The translations under genes were made by a program, and so were the position numbers. The notes beneath the pieces were generated by a model. That model had not been told where the DNA came from, ran no database searches, and was given only the letters and a program-made list of their open reading frames with translations. From Ponticoccus alexandrii (lineage in GTDB: Bacteria; Pseudomonadota; Alphaproteobacteria; Rhodobacterales; Rhodobacteraceae), in assembly GCF_016806125.1 (NCBI RefSeq), contig NZ_CP047166.1, positions 2,976,001 to 3,040,000 on the forward strand: a DNA stretch of 64,000 bases. Direction: 5' to 3'. Below, one piece after another: positions 55,097 to 63,795 of this stretch. Each line of letters opens with the position of its first letter. The stretch's first letter is position 1.

Positions 55097-56524
55097 ATGC
55101 TGTTTTCCGAGCATTTTGGCATAACAATGTCCGGCGAGGAACCCTGGTTTGATCCGCTTCTATCGTTGGACACGCGCCTTTACGTTGATCCGTTTCTCAT
55201 TTTCCAGAACGAGTTTGGACCTTTCGTTGGCTCCCATGCGGAACTTACTGCATTCTACCAGTCAGCATTCGAAATCGTTGCAGACGCCGGACGCGATAAG
55301 AACCTGCATTATTGGAGAAAGGCCATAAGGATTCTACGTACGCCTGAGGTCGCGGAACTTTGCCTGGGCGTCACGGCAGAGGGAACGCGAGGAGCTGGTG
55401 CTGCTGCCGGAAAGGCAAAAGCTATTGCCTCCTCGATCTACAAAGCAGTGCAGTTCGGCATCTCAAACCCAAGGCATTTTGAGACTATCCAGCTATTTGA
55501 AAAAGGGATTGCTGAAGACACAATTTCAGACGCGGTTGGCAACGTCCTGCGGCATCGCTTTGCAGCTTACACGAAGGCAGTTTGCCATGAACTTGGTATT
55601 CCAACCGTCGCGCGACCACATGTCCGAGGAAGGTACAACGTCGACAACCAGAGGTGGGAACAGATCATTTGTCACGCGCCGTTAAACCCATTCTCTGAAA
55701 ACCAACAGGTCTTCTTGTGCCCAAAAGAGTATCTTCGTCCGATGCCATCGCTGAATCCAGATTCATTCTGGGGATACTGCTACGACCAAGCAGCAGAGGA
55801 ACTTCGGATGGAGCTGGGAGAGGATATCTCTCGGAATGTGAACAAAGACATCATCCTTGAGAAAGCTCTCCAGGATTTTGAATCCGTCGAAGAGTACGTC
55901 AAACACTTGGAAGAAATTGGAGGAGCGCCTTACGATCTCGAAAACGACCCTAAAGGTGTAGTGAAGTGGTACTATGCGACGCGGCAGTTTGTTTCCGAAA
56001 ATCCTAAGGTATTCAATTTTGGTACTCAAGCTGAGTTTGTAAATTTTATTGATGAGATGATCGCAACCTTTAAAAATTATGTTGAAAATCAGGGAGGGTG
56101 GGATCTTGTGCATAACGATGATGGCACGCCAAAAAGTGAAGCAGCTTGCCAACGGCTGTTTCTGGGGATTGTTCGACACTACTGCAAAGCCAACAATATC
56201 GATATTTCACCTGAAGTGAACATTGGTCGTGGTCCAGTTGACTTCAAATTGAGTCGGGGCGTAGAATTTAGGGCGCTTATTGAGATGAAGTTGGCCAATA
56301 ACACCAAGTTTTGGAGCGGACTGAAGAAGCAGCTTCCCAAGTATCTACAGGCTGAAGAGGTAAAGACTGGCCGGTTCTTAATCGTTGCGTTCAACGAAAA
56401 AGATGTGAAACGACTGAATAGTATTTACCAGAAAATCGCAGATGTTGCTGCTGAAACTAGCTACGAAACAAAGCACGAAGTAGTTGACGCGGTCTGGCGG
56501 CCTGTATCGGCATCGAAGTTGTAG
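55097..56524 (+). CDS. AT-rich orphan protein with a C-terminal PD-(D/E)XK nuclease-like domain
   Basis: A 475-residue protein with much lower GC than everything around it, so recently acquired. The C-terminal part shows a PD-(D/E)XK nuclease pattern: GPVDF with Asp382, then ALIEMKLAN with Glu396 and Lys398, and KKQLPKYLQ with Gln412 and Tyr416 (the Q-xxx-Y motif). The N-terminal 350 residues begin MLFSEHFGITMSGEEPWFDP and look helical and globular (VLRHRFAAYTKAVCHELGIP, EKALQDFESVEEYVKHLEEI); I do not recognise a family. No methyltransferase is beside it, which argues against a classical restriction system. The ribosome site GAGG is at 55083-55087. A single-gene defence nuclease is the best guess, by inference. 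Confidence 0.7.
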   Translation: MLFSEHFGITMSGEEPWFDPLLSLDTRLYVDPFLIFQNEFGPFVGSHAELTAFYQSAFEIVADAGRDKNLHYWRKAIRILRTPEVAELCLGVTAEGTRGAGAAAGKAKAIASSIYKAVQFGISNPRHFETIQLFEKGIAEDTISDAVGNVLRHRFAAYTKAVCHELGIPTVARPHVRGRYNVDNQRWEQIICHAPLNPFSENQQVFLCPKEYLRPMPSLNPDSFWGYCYDQAAEELRMELGEDISRNVNKDIILEKALQDFESVEEYVKHLEEIGGAPYDLENDPKGVVKWYYATRQFVSENPKVFNFGTQAEFVNFIDEMIATFKNYVENQGGWDLVHNDDGTPKSEAACQRLFLGIVRHYCKANNIDISPEVNIGRGPVDFKLSRGVEFRALIEMKLANNTKFWSGLKKQLPKYLQAEEVKTGRFLIVAFNEKDVKRLNSIYQKIADVAAETSYETKHEVVDAVWRPVSASKL

Positions 56525-56696
56525 AAGAAAGGCGCATGAAGCCTTGTATGTTTCTTCTCAGCACGGGTAATGTCCGCTTCTGGCTGGCTGCGGCCATTGG
56601 CGCCTCCCAGTGAAACGGGCGCCCCGTCCTCCCCCCCTGAAAGACCCTCTGCGCCCTAACGGTGCCTCTGCCCCCTTCCCAACCTGCCGCCCCACC

Positions 56697-58619
56697 TCAA
56701 CGGCGAGCCGTCACATCTCCGCCCCTTCCCCCGGCAATCCGCGCGAAGGCCACCGCGAAGGGTGGCAGCGTCACGTCCCGCAACCTCTCGCGCGGCGCGC
56801 TGGCCAGCCAGTCGGCGTCTTCCGTGACGGCCTCGAAGGCGCCCGCGTCCATCAGCGCCACCTCTGCCTCGGCGGGCAGGGTCACACAGGCCGCATCAGC
56901 GCCGAGGTTGGCCAGCATCATCCGCAGCCCGTCCCGGTCCGCGGCATAGCCCACGACGCCCTCCGGCAGGCCGCTCACACCCAGGCGGGGCGCCCCGGCC
57001 AGCGCGGCGGCCTCTGCCACCACGTGGAACAGCGGATAGACCTGCGCCGCGCGGCCATCGTAGCCCGCCTGCGGATACTCCTGTTCCGCGACGGCCACGC
57101 CAAAGGGACCGGCGGGCGCGGCAAGGCAGAGCGAGGCCACCGCGCTGCCCGCGCTCGCCGCCAGCACGCCCACGGCCCAGGCGGCGCCGAAGAGGCCACG
57201 GTGGCGCGGGTCCGCGCGGCCCATGGTGCGGCGCAGCTGCGCCGGGTTGGGGGCCACATCGGCGCCATAGGGGTTGGACCGCATCCCGATGGACACGAGG
57301 CCCAGACGATAGGGCTTACCCGCCGCCAGCGCCCCGGCGCTTTCGAAGATCTGTGGCAGGCACTCCAGCGTTTCGAGAACCGAGAGGTCGTCCCCCGCAT
57401 GCACGATCGCGGTATTGCCATGGGTCAGGTAGTCGGCCTGCGCCATGTCGGGACGGCAGCGGTTCAGCTCGGTGAAATTGGTCATCACGCCGCCGCCGAT
57501 CTCTGCCATGGGGAAGGCCCGGCGCAGCATCGGCAACAGGTCCGCAGGGGTCGCGCCCCCGGGCCACGGCCCGCTGGGCTGGTGGCTGCTCAGGTAGCCT
57601 TCGGGCAGCGCCAGCACCCGTCGCGGGGCCAGCCCGGCATCGGCCAGCGCGTCGGCGGCCTCTGCGATACCGGCTTCGGGGATCGGGCCGGTCACGATCT
57701 CCACATCGACCTCGGCGCGCAGCCGCGCGGCCATGCTGGCGGCGATCGCCAGATAGGCCGGGTCCGGCACGCCCGTCAGACGCACCAGCAGGCACCCGAA
57801 GCCGGTCTTCATGGCGATGTCCCGTGCGCTTTCCGGCGCCTCCCAGCCCGGTTCCAGCGCCAGCCCGATCTGCGGCGCCCGCGCGCCGGTGCGGGCCAGC
57901 GCCACGCGCCCGCCCCCTGCCGCAGCGCCGCCGTCGCCCGCGCCGGAGAGCGTCACCGTCACGCTCTGCGTCACCGGCGCCTCCAGCGTGTAGACGAAGG
58001 GATGGACCAGCGGCACGCAATAGGTCTTGTAAGAGGCATCGGACCAGTTGCGCTGGTCCTCCATCTCGAAGACCTCGCCGCCAAAGGCGATGTCGACTGC
58101 CACCCCCCCCCCCACACTGTGCCGCAGCCCGGCAATATCCTTGACCGGCTGATCCGGCGAGATCAGCGCCGGGAAACCGGTTTGCTCCTGCGTACCGTCG
58201 GAATGGGTGACCGTCAGATCCGCGCCCGCGACCCCCCGGATCGGATGCAGCACGGTAAAGCCCGCGCGGTTGGTGCGGAAAGGCGTGGCGCCCGGATCCA
58301 TGGTCAGCCGCGCCGTCAGCCTCCCGCCCGCGTCGGCGCGCACCTCCAACAGGCAGCGCAGCGCGCCCTCCGCGACGGTAAAACTCAGCCGCCCGGCAGA
58401 GCCCGCCCCCGCGTCAAGCTGCTCGTCTTCGACGGTGACGGGCCAGGTGCCCCAGCTTTCGTCGCGGATCGGCCAGGCCAGGGCCCGCACCACCTCGACC
58501 CCGTGCCAGCGGATCTGCCGCAGCGCCTCCCGCCCCCACAGGAAGGACAGCGGCCCGACCGCCACCCGCCGCAGCGCCGCCATCGGCTCTTCGGTCCCGT
58601 AAATCGCCGGATCGCTCAT
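56697..58619 (-). CDS. Putative D-apionate lactonase (ApnL-like)
   Basis: A 640-residue cytoplasmic protein. Segments I associate with D-apionate lactonase (a step in apiose catabolism) are LSFLWGREALRQIRWHGVEV, RDESWGTWPVTVEDEQ, FTVLHPIRGVAGADLTVTHS, EDQRNWSDASYKTYC and, in the C-terminal half, MTNFTELNRCRPDMAQADYL. The N-terminal part looks like a beta-sandwich and the C-terminal part like a TIM barrel. The assignment rests on recalled family features, so it is moderate. No other apiose genes are visible next to it; an RpiR regulator follows upstream on the same strand. Starts at the ATG at 58619. Confidence 0.55.
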   Translation of the reverse strand: MSDPAIYGTEEPMAALRRVAVGPLSFLWGREALRQIRWHGVEVVRALAWPIRDESWGTWPVTVEDEQLDAGAGSAGRLSFTVAEGALRCLLEVRADAGGRLTARLTMDPGATPFRTNRAGFTVLHPIRGVAGADLTVTHSDGTQEQTGFPALISPDQPVKDIAGLRHSVGGGVAVDIAFGGEVFEMEDQRNWSDASYKTYCVPLVHPFVYTLEAPVTQSVTVTLSGAGDGGAAAGGGRVALARTGARAPQIGLALEPGWEAPESARDIAMKTGFGCLLVRLTGVPDPAYLAIAASMAARLRAEVDVEIVTGPIPEAGIAEAADALADAGLAPRRVLALPEGYLSSHQPSGPWPGGATPADLLPMLRRAFPMAEIGGGVMTNFTELNRCRPDMAQADYLTHGNTAIVHAGDDLSVLETLECLPQIFESAGALAAGKPYRLGLVSIGMRSNPYGADVAPNPAQLRRTMGRADPRHRGLFGAAWAVGVLAASAGSAVASLCLAAPAGPFGVAVAEQEYPQAGYDGRAAQVYPLFHVVAEAAALAGAPRLGVSGLPEGVVGYAADRDGLRMMLANLGADAACVTLPAEAEVALMDAGAFEAVTEDADWLASAPRERLRDVTLPPFAVAFARIAGGRGGDVTARR

Positions 58620-58988
58620 ACCGCCCCCTCTACCCGCCGTTCACCAAGCCGCCCACAAGCGGCCCGCCGATCATAGGCCTCGCGCCCTGCCGGTCAATTC
58701 GCCGCACCGCAGCACCGGAAAATGCCGAGAACCACAGGCAGAAAGCCCGCACGCACGCGGCGCCTGATGCAACGCCGACGCCTCCGGCGCGACCGGATCG
58801 CCCCCCCTCGACACTGTCACCGCAGCCAACAGACGCCGCCCCCGACCGGGACCGCCTCCCCCCTCTTCTCTGGTCTTACAAATACCCTCGGGGGAGGCCG
58901 CAGGCCGGGGGCAGAGCCCCCTCCGACGCTGCCACCGGCGACACCCGCCCGGCGCCACCCCAGCCCACCCAAGCAGGCCCGCCTACGC
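58620..58988. other. Intergenic region between the RpiR and lactonase genes
   Basis: 369 bp without a supportable gene. It contains a full copy of the intergenic repeat at 58856-58922; the rest should include the promoter of the lactonase gene, which I could not pinpoint. Confidence 0.45.
58856..58922 (-). repeat. Rhodobacterales-type intergenic repeat after the RpiR gene
   Basis: On the reverse strand it has GGGGGCTCTGCCCCC-type sequence, then GAGGGTATTTGTAAGACCAG and AGAAGAGG. It follows the RpiR gene in the gene's direction, like copies after ghrA and the deacetylase. Confidence 0.75.
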
Positions 58989-59858
58989 TCAGGGCTTGCG
59001 GAACAGCCGCGTCTGTTCGAACAGCGCGTCCAGCGCCTCGAAGCGGTCCCGGGCCTCGGGCCAGACGGTCTCCTGCGCGGCGGCGATCAGCGCCTCCAAC
59101 ACCATCATGGTCGAGACATTGGAATCCCAGGCCGAGGGGATCTCGACCCAGCAGTTGAAGCTCTGCGTCGCGATCTCGGCCACCGGGCTGGACCACTGAT
59201 CTGTGATCAGTACAACGCGCACACCCCGCTGCGTCGCCAGCTCCGCCAGTCGCAGCAGGTTCGCTTCATAGCGGCGGATATCGAAGACCAGCAGCACGTC
59301 GCCCGCTTTCATGTCCACAAGGTAGTGCGGCCATGTGGCGGAGGACGAGGTCAGATGCGTGACCCCGGGCCGCACCGCCTGAAGATGGGTGAACGCGTAA
59401 TCCGCCAGCGCATGGGTGATCCGCCCGCCGACGATATACAGCCCGTGCGAGGGGTCCGACAGCAGCGCCGCCGCGGCGTCGAAGCCATCAGAGCCGATAT
59501 TGGCAAAGGTCGTCTGGATGTTCTGCGTCACCGCCTTGGCGAAGGTGTTCAGCGGGTGGCCGTCCGGTGCCTCTGTCGCCCAGACGGCGCGGCGCTCGGT
59601 CGGGCCCGAGGCCTTGGCCTGCAACTCTTCCCGCAGGGCCTGGTGGAACTGGGGAAAGCCCTTGAAGCCCAGCTTCTGCACCATCCGCGCGATCGTCGGG
59701 GTAGAGACCCCTGCCCCGGCGGCGACCACAGTGATGCTGGCCAGCCCGGCGGCGGGGTAATCCTCCAAGAGCGCCTGGGCGACCTTGCGCTCTGACGCGG
59801 TGAGCGCGCTGTACTGCGCCCGGATGCGTTCCCGGACGGTCGCGGCTGGCTGGGTCAA
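58989..59858 (-). CDS. RpiR-family transcriptional regulator
   Basis: A 289-residue regulator with an N-terminal HTH_6 domain (LTASERKVAQALLEDYPAAG, then VVAAGAGVSTPTIARMVQKL) and a C-terminal SIS sugar-isomerase domain (HGLYIVGGRITHALADYAFT, DVLLVFDIRRYEANLLRL, VRVVLITDQWSSPVAEIA). The most likely start is a TTG at 59858 with GGAGAG upstream, which gives the family-typical beginning; an ATG at 59942 would add 28 residues. It is divergent from the amidohydrolase-TRAP operon and may control it, or the lactonase gene on its own strand. Confidence 0.9.
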   Translation of the reverse strand: MTQPAATVRERIRAQYSALTASERKVAQALLEDYPAAGLASITVVAAGAGVSTPTIARMVQKLGFKGFPQFHQALREELQAKASGPTERRAVWATEAPDGHPLNTFAKAVTQNIQTTFANIGSDGFDAAAALLSDPSHGLYIVGGRITHALADYAFTHLQAVRPGVTHLTSSSATWPHYLVDMKAGDVLLVFDIRRYEANLLRLAELATQRGVRVVLITDQWSSPVAEIATQSFNCWVEIPSAWDSNVSTMMVLEALIAAAQETVWPEARDRFEALDALFEQTRLFRKP

Positions 59859-59989
59859 GTCGGCTCTCCGTGACTGGTTATCGGGCGGTACGCGAGCCGC
59901 GCGGAGATTCCAACAGGCCGGTCCGTGAAGAGATATTGACACAACGCCACCAGATGTGGAGACTTTTTTTCAGCGATGGAGGACAGGCA

Positions 59990-60733
59990 ATGTTCGAAGG
60001 CGATGACGATGGCCGCGACGAAGCGGTGCGCGTGATCAACGAAGGCGGCAGCGGCGGCGTGCTGTTGCTGTGCGAACATGCCTCGGCGCATATCCCGACG
60101 CGCTACGGCGGCCTTGGGCTGCGCGCGGACTGGCGTGACAGCCATGCCGCATGGGACCCGGGCGCACTGGCGCTGGCACAGGTGCTGTCCTCTGCCCTGA
60201 ACGCACCGCTGGTGGCGGGGGCCGTGTCGCGGCTGGTTTACGACTGCAACCGGCCGCCCTCTTCGCCCTCTGCCATGCCCGAACGCTCCGAGGTGGTCGA
60301 GGTGCCGGGCAATGTCGGGCTGACGCCCGAAGCCCGGGCAGAGCGGGTCGAATCGGTCTATGCCCCCTTCGTGGCCGCGGTCGAGACGCAGCTTGGCCGC
60401 GCGCCCGGGGCGCTGGTGACGGTGCACAGCTTCACCCCGCTTTGGCACGGCACCCCGCGCGAGACCGAGATCGGCCTCTTGCACCACAGCGACGCGCGGC
60501 TCGCCGAGGCCATGCTGGCGCGGGCGCCGCAGGGCCGCGTGGTGCATCTCAACCGCCCCTATGGCCCCGAGGACGGCGTGACCCATTCCCTGCAACTTCA
60601 CGGCAAGGGCCTGCCCAACGTGATGATCGAGGCCCGCAACGACCTGCTGACCACCCCGAAGGACGTGCAGACCATGGCCATGGACCTGCTGGCCATGCTA
60701 ACGCCCGCGCTTGCGGAGGTGGCCGATGCCTAG
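59990..60733 (+). CDS. N-formylglutamate amidohydrolase-family protein
   Basis: A 247-residue FGase-like hydrolase (HutG type, zinc-dependent). Motifs are VLLLCEHASAHIPTRYGGLG, SRLVYDCNRPPSSPSAM, LVTVHSFTPLWHGTPRETEI and LQLHGKGLPNVMIEARNDLL. The family removes formyl or similar acyl groups from glutamate-type substrates. The start at 59990 has GGAGGAC upstream. It overlaps dctQ by eight bases. Next to a TRAP importer and a glutamine synthetase-like gene it probably hydrolyses an imported or gamma-glutamylated N-acyl compound. Confidence 0.9.
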   Translation: MFEGDDDGRDEAVRVINEGGSGGVLLLCEHASAHIPTRYGGLGLRADWRDSHAAWDPGALALAQVLSSALNAPLVAGAVSRLVYDCNRPPSSPSAMPERSEVVEVPGNVGLTPEARAERVESVYAPFVAAVETQLGRAPGALVTVHSFTPLWHGTPRETEIGLLHHSDARLAEAMLARAPQGRVVHLNRPYGPEDGVTHSLQLHGKGLPNVMIEARNDLLTTPKDVQTMAMDLLAMLTPALAEVADA

Positions 60734-61322
60734 GCTTGCGACCGGCTTTGTCCACTACGTCGACGCCATGAATCGCTTTATCGGGCGCATCGCCATGTAC
60801 GGCATCTTCGTGCTGATCGGCGTGCTGCTTTGGTCGAGCGTGTCCAAGGTCGCATTCCTGCCCTCGCTCTGGACGCTGGAGACCGCGCAGTTCGTCATGG
60901 TCGCCTATTACATCCTCGGCGGGCCTTACTCGATCCAGCTGGGGTCGAACGTGCGGATGGACCTGTTCTACGGCAACTGGACAATAAAGCAGAAGGCGTG
61001 GATGGACGCCTTCACCGTCTTCTTTCTGATGTTCTACCTCGGTGTGCTTCTTTACGGCGCGCTGGGATCGCTGGCCTACTCCATGGGCTACTTCGGGATG
61101 CAGCCGCTGGAGTATTTCGCCGAGTTCTTCGGCGCGCTCTTCACCGGGGGCTTTAACGCGGCGGGCGAGAAACTGGGCTTCCTCGAACGGTCCTCGACCG
61201 CGTGGCGCCCGGTGATGTGGCCGGTCAAGCTGATCCTCGCCTTCGGGGTCTTCCTGATGCTCCTGCAATGCCTTGCGGAACTGATCCGCGACATCGGCCG
61301 CATCCGCGGGGAAGAGATCTGA
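60726..61322 (+). CDS. TRAP transporter small permease subunit (DctQ)
   Basis: A 198-residue, four-helix membrane subunit. Segments GRIAMYGIFVLIGVLLWSSV, LETAQFVMVAYYILGGPYSI and AFTVFFLMFYLGVLLYGALG are typical; NVRMDLFYGNW is the conserved cytoplasmic motif. An insertion of about 30 residues between helices three and four (MQPLEYFAEFFGALFTGGFN) is longer than in DctQ of C4-dicarboxylate systems. It overlaps the amidohydrolase gene by eight bases and dctM by one. Confidence 0.92.
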   Translation: MPRLATGFVHYVDAMNRFIGRIAMYGIFVLIGVLLWSSVSKVAFLPSLWTLETAQFVMVAYYILGGPYSIQLGSNVRMDLFYGNWTIKQKAWMDAFTVFFLMFYLGVLLYGALGSLAYSMGYFGMQPLEYFAEFFGALFTGGFNAAGEKLGFLERSSTAWRPVMWPVKLILAFGVFLMLLQCLAELIRDIGRIRGEEI

Positions 61323-62644
61323 TGAGCCAGGAACTGATCGCCATCACCATGTTCTCGGGCATGATGCTCATGCTCCTGACCGGGCAGCGGGTCTTCGGGG
61401 CCATCGGCTTTGTCGGTGCGCTGGCGGGGCTGCTGCTGTGGGGCACGGGAGGCGTCGACGTGCCCTTTGCCGCCGCGATGAAGCTGATGAAATGGTATCC
61501 GCTGCTGACGCTGCCGATGTTCATCTTCATGGGCTACGTGCTGTCGGAATCGAAGATCGCCGACGACCTCTACAAGATGTTCCACGTCTGGATGGGGCCG
61601 GTGCGCGGCGGCCTTGCCATCGGCACCATCGGGCTGATGGTGCTGATCTCGGCCATGAACGGCCTCAGCGTCGCGGGCATGGCCATCGGCGCCACCATCG
61701 CGCTGCCGGAACTGCTGCGGCGAGGCTACGACAAGATCATGGTGACGGGGGTGATCCAGGCGGGATCGAGCCTCGGCATCCTCGTGCCGCCCTCCGTCGT
61801 GCTGGTGCTCTATGCGATGATCGCGCGGCAGCCGGTGGGGCAGCTGTGGCTCGCGGGCGTGGTGCCGGGGCTGATGATGGCCACCATGTTCGTCATCTAC
61901 ATCTACGTGCGCTGCCGGATGCAGCCCGAACTTGGCCCGCCCCTGCCCGAGGAAGAGCGCAACGTCAGCCGCGCCGAGAAGCTGCGCCTCTTGCGGGCGG
62001 GTATCCTGCCGCTGGTGATCTTCGCGGTGATGATGGTGCCCTTCGTCAGGGGCTGGACCAGCCTCGTCGAATCCTCGGCCATCGGCGCCATGGCCGCCTT
62101 CTTCGCCGCCATCCTCAAGGGCCGCATGACCCGCGACGTCTTCGAGACCTCGGTCCGCCAGACCCTCGCCATCTCCTGCATGTTCATGTGGATCATCCTC
62201 GCCGCCCTCGGGTTCGGAGCCATCTTCGACGGCCTCGGCGCGGTCGGCGCCATCGAGTCGCTTTTCACCGAAAAGCTGGGCCTCAGCCCATGGATGATCC
62301 TGATCCTGATGCAGCTGTCGTTCATCGTCATGGGCACTTTCCTCGACGATACCGCGATGCTGGTGATCGTCGCGCCGCTTTATGTGCCGCTGGTGGGGGC
62401 GCTTGGCTTCGACCTGATCTGGTACGGGGTGCTCTACACGATCACGACGCAGATCGCCTACATGACGCCGCCCTTCGGCTACAACCTCTTCCTGATGCGC
62501 GCCATGGCCCCGCCGGAAATCGGCCTTCTGGACATCTACCGCTCGATCATTCCCTTCGCGCTGGTCATGGTGCTGGCACTGGCGCTGATCATGGTCTTCC
62601 CGCAGATCGCCCTGTGGCTGCCCGGACTGGTATACGGAAACTGA
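61322..62644 (+). CDS. TRAP transporter large permease subunit (DctM)
   Basis: A 440-residue DctM-type permease with about twelve membrane segments. Family motifs are MLMLLTGQRVFGAIGFVGAL, YPLLTLPMFIFMGYVLSESK, GIIAVAMS-like NGLSVAGMAIGATIALPELL, IQAGSSLGILVPPSVVLVLY and the C-terminal FLDDTAMLVIVAPLYVPLV. Transports the substrate bound by the DctP-type protein downstream, using an ion gradient. The start (MSQELIAITM) shares one base with the dctQ stop. Confidence 0.95.
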   Translation: MSQELIAITMFSGMMLMLLTGQRVFGAIGFVGALAGLLLWGTGGVDVPFAAAMKLMKWYPLLTLPMFIFMGYVLSESKIADDLYKMFHVWMGPVRGGLAIGTIGLMVLISAMNGLSVAGMAIGATIALPELLRRGYDKIMVTGVIQAGSSLGILVPPSVVLVLYAMIARQPVGQLWLAGVVPGLMMATMFVIYIYVRCRMQPELGPPLPEEERNVSRAEKLRLLRAGILPLVIFAVMMVPFVRGWTSLVESSAIGAMAAFFAAILKGRMTRDVFETSVRQTLAISCMFMWIILAALGFGAIFDGLGAVGAIESLFTEKLGLSPWMILILMQLSFIVMGTFLDDTAMLVIVAPLYVPLVGALGFDLIWYGVLYTITTQIAYMTPPFGYNLFLMRAMAPPEIGLLDIYRSIIPFALVMVLALALIMVFPQIALWLPGLVYGN

Positions 62645-62700
62645 ACCATAATGAGCCCCGACAACGGGGCCACAACCCTAGCAACCTGGAGACGTTGAAG

Positions 62701-63738
62701 ATGACCACATCCCGCAGAAAGTTCCTGACCACCGCCGCCGTCGGTGCGGCGGCTGCCCCCCTCGCCGCGCCCGCGCTGGCGCAATCCACCATCACATGGC
62801 GGATGCAGACCTATGCCGGCGCCGCGCTGGCCGAGCATGTCGTGAAGCCCGCCATCGACACCTTCAACAAGATCGCCGGCGACCGGATGCAGATCGAGCT
62901 GTTCTACGCCGACCAGCTTGTCCCCACCGGCGAGCTGTTCCGCGCCATGCAGCGCGGCACCATCGACGCGGTGCAGTCGGACGACGACTCCATGGCCTCG
63001 CCGACCGAGGTCACGGTCTTCGGCGGCTACTTCCCCTTCGCCTCGCGCTACTCGCTCGACGTGCCGGTGCTCTTCAACCAGTACGGCCTGAACGAGATAT
63101 GGGAGGAAGAATACGCCAAGGTCGGTGTGAAGCACATCAGCGCCGGGTCGTGGGACCCCTGCCACTTCGCCACCAAGGACCCGATCAACAGCCTCGCCGA
63201 CCTGCAGGGCAAGCGCGTCTTCACCTTCCCGACCGCGGGCCGCTTCCTCAGCCAGTTCGGCGTCGTGCCCGTCACCCTGCCGTGGGAGGACATCGAGGTC
63301 GCCGTCCAGACCGGCGAGCTTGACGGCATCGCGTGGTCGGGCATCACCGAGGATTACACCGTGGGTTGGGCCGACGTGACCAACTACTTCCTCACCAACA
63401 ACATCTCGGGCGCGTGGATCGGGCACTTCTTCGCCAATCAGGGCCGCTGGGAAGAACTGCCCGAGGACCTGCAACTGCTGCTGAAGACCTGCATGGAGCA
63501 GTCGCACTACTACCGCCAATGGTGGTATTGGGGCGGCGAGGCCTCCCTGCGCGTGAACGGAGACAAGATGCAGCTGACCACCATCCCCGACGCCGAGTGG
63601 GATCAGGTCGAGCAGGCGGCCCAGAAGTTCTGGGACGAGATCGCCGCGGAATCCGAGACCAAGGCGAAGGTCGTGGAGATCTTCAAGCAGTACAACGCCG
63701 ACATGGCCAAGGCCGGTCGCCCCTACCGCTACACCTGA
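62701..63738 (+). CDS. TRAP transporter solute-binding protein (DctP family, Tat-exported)
   Basis: A 345-residue periplasmic binding protein. The signal peptide has the twin-arginine motif SRRKFLT, then AAVGAAAAPLAAPALAQ. The mature protein begins STITWRMQTYAGAALAEHVV and includes MQIELFYADQLVPTGELFRA, GKRVFTFPTAGRFLSQFGVV and IEVAVQTGELDGIAWSGITE, the region with the conserved binding arginine in most DctP proteins. This branch handles amino-acid-like or 2-oxo acid substrates, often in calcium-binding forms; the ligand is unknown. Confidence 0.94.
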   Translation: MTTSRRKFLTTAAVGAAAAPLAAPALAQSTITWRMQTYAGAALAEHVVKPAIDTFNKIAGDRMQIELFYADQLVPTGELFRAMQRGTIDAVQSDDDSMASPTEVTVFGGYFPFASRYSLDVPVLFNQYGLNEIWEEEYAKVGVKHISAGSWDPCHFATKDPINSLADLQGKRVFTFPTAGRFLSQFGVVPVTLPWEDIEVAVQTGELDGIAWSGITEDYTVGWADVTNYFLTNNISGAWIGHFFANQGRWEELPEDLQLLLKTCMEQSHYYRQWWYWGGEASLRVNGDKMQLTTIPDAEWDQVEQAAQKFWDEIAAESETKAKVVEIFKQYNADMAKAGRPYRYT

Positions 63739-63745
63739 TGCCCCC

Positions 63746-63771
63746 GGCCCCGGCGCATGGATGCCGGGGCC
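63746..63771. terminator. Strong hairpin between the TRAP binding protein and the next gene
   Basis: A nine-base perfect stem GGCCCCGGC/GCCGGGGCC (63746-63754 with 63763-63771) with an eight-base loop and no T-run. Without a T-run it is more likely an mRNA-protecting or partial stop structure that raises binding-protein levels than a full terminator. Confidence 0.55.
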
Positions 63772-63795
63772 ATTCCATTGAAAGGACTGCCAGAC

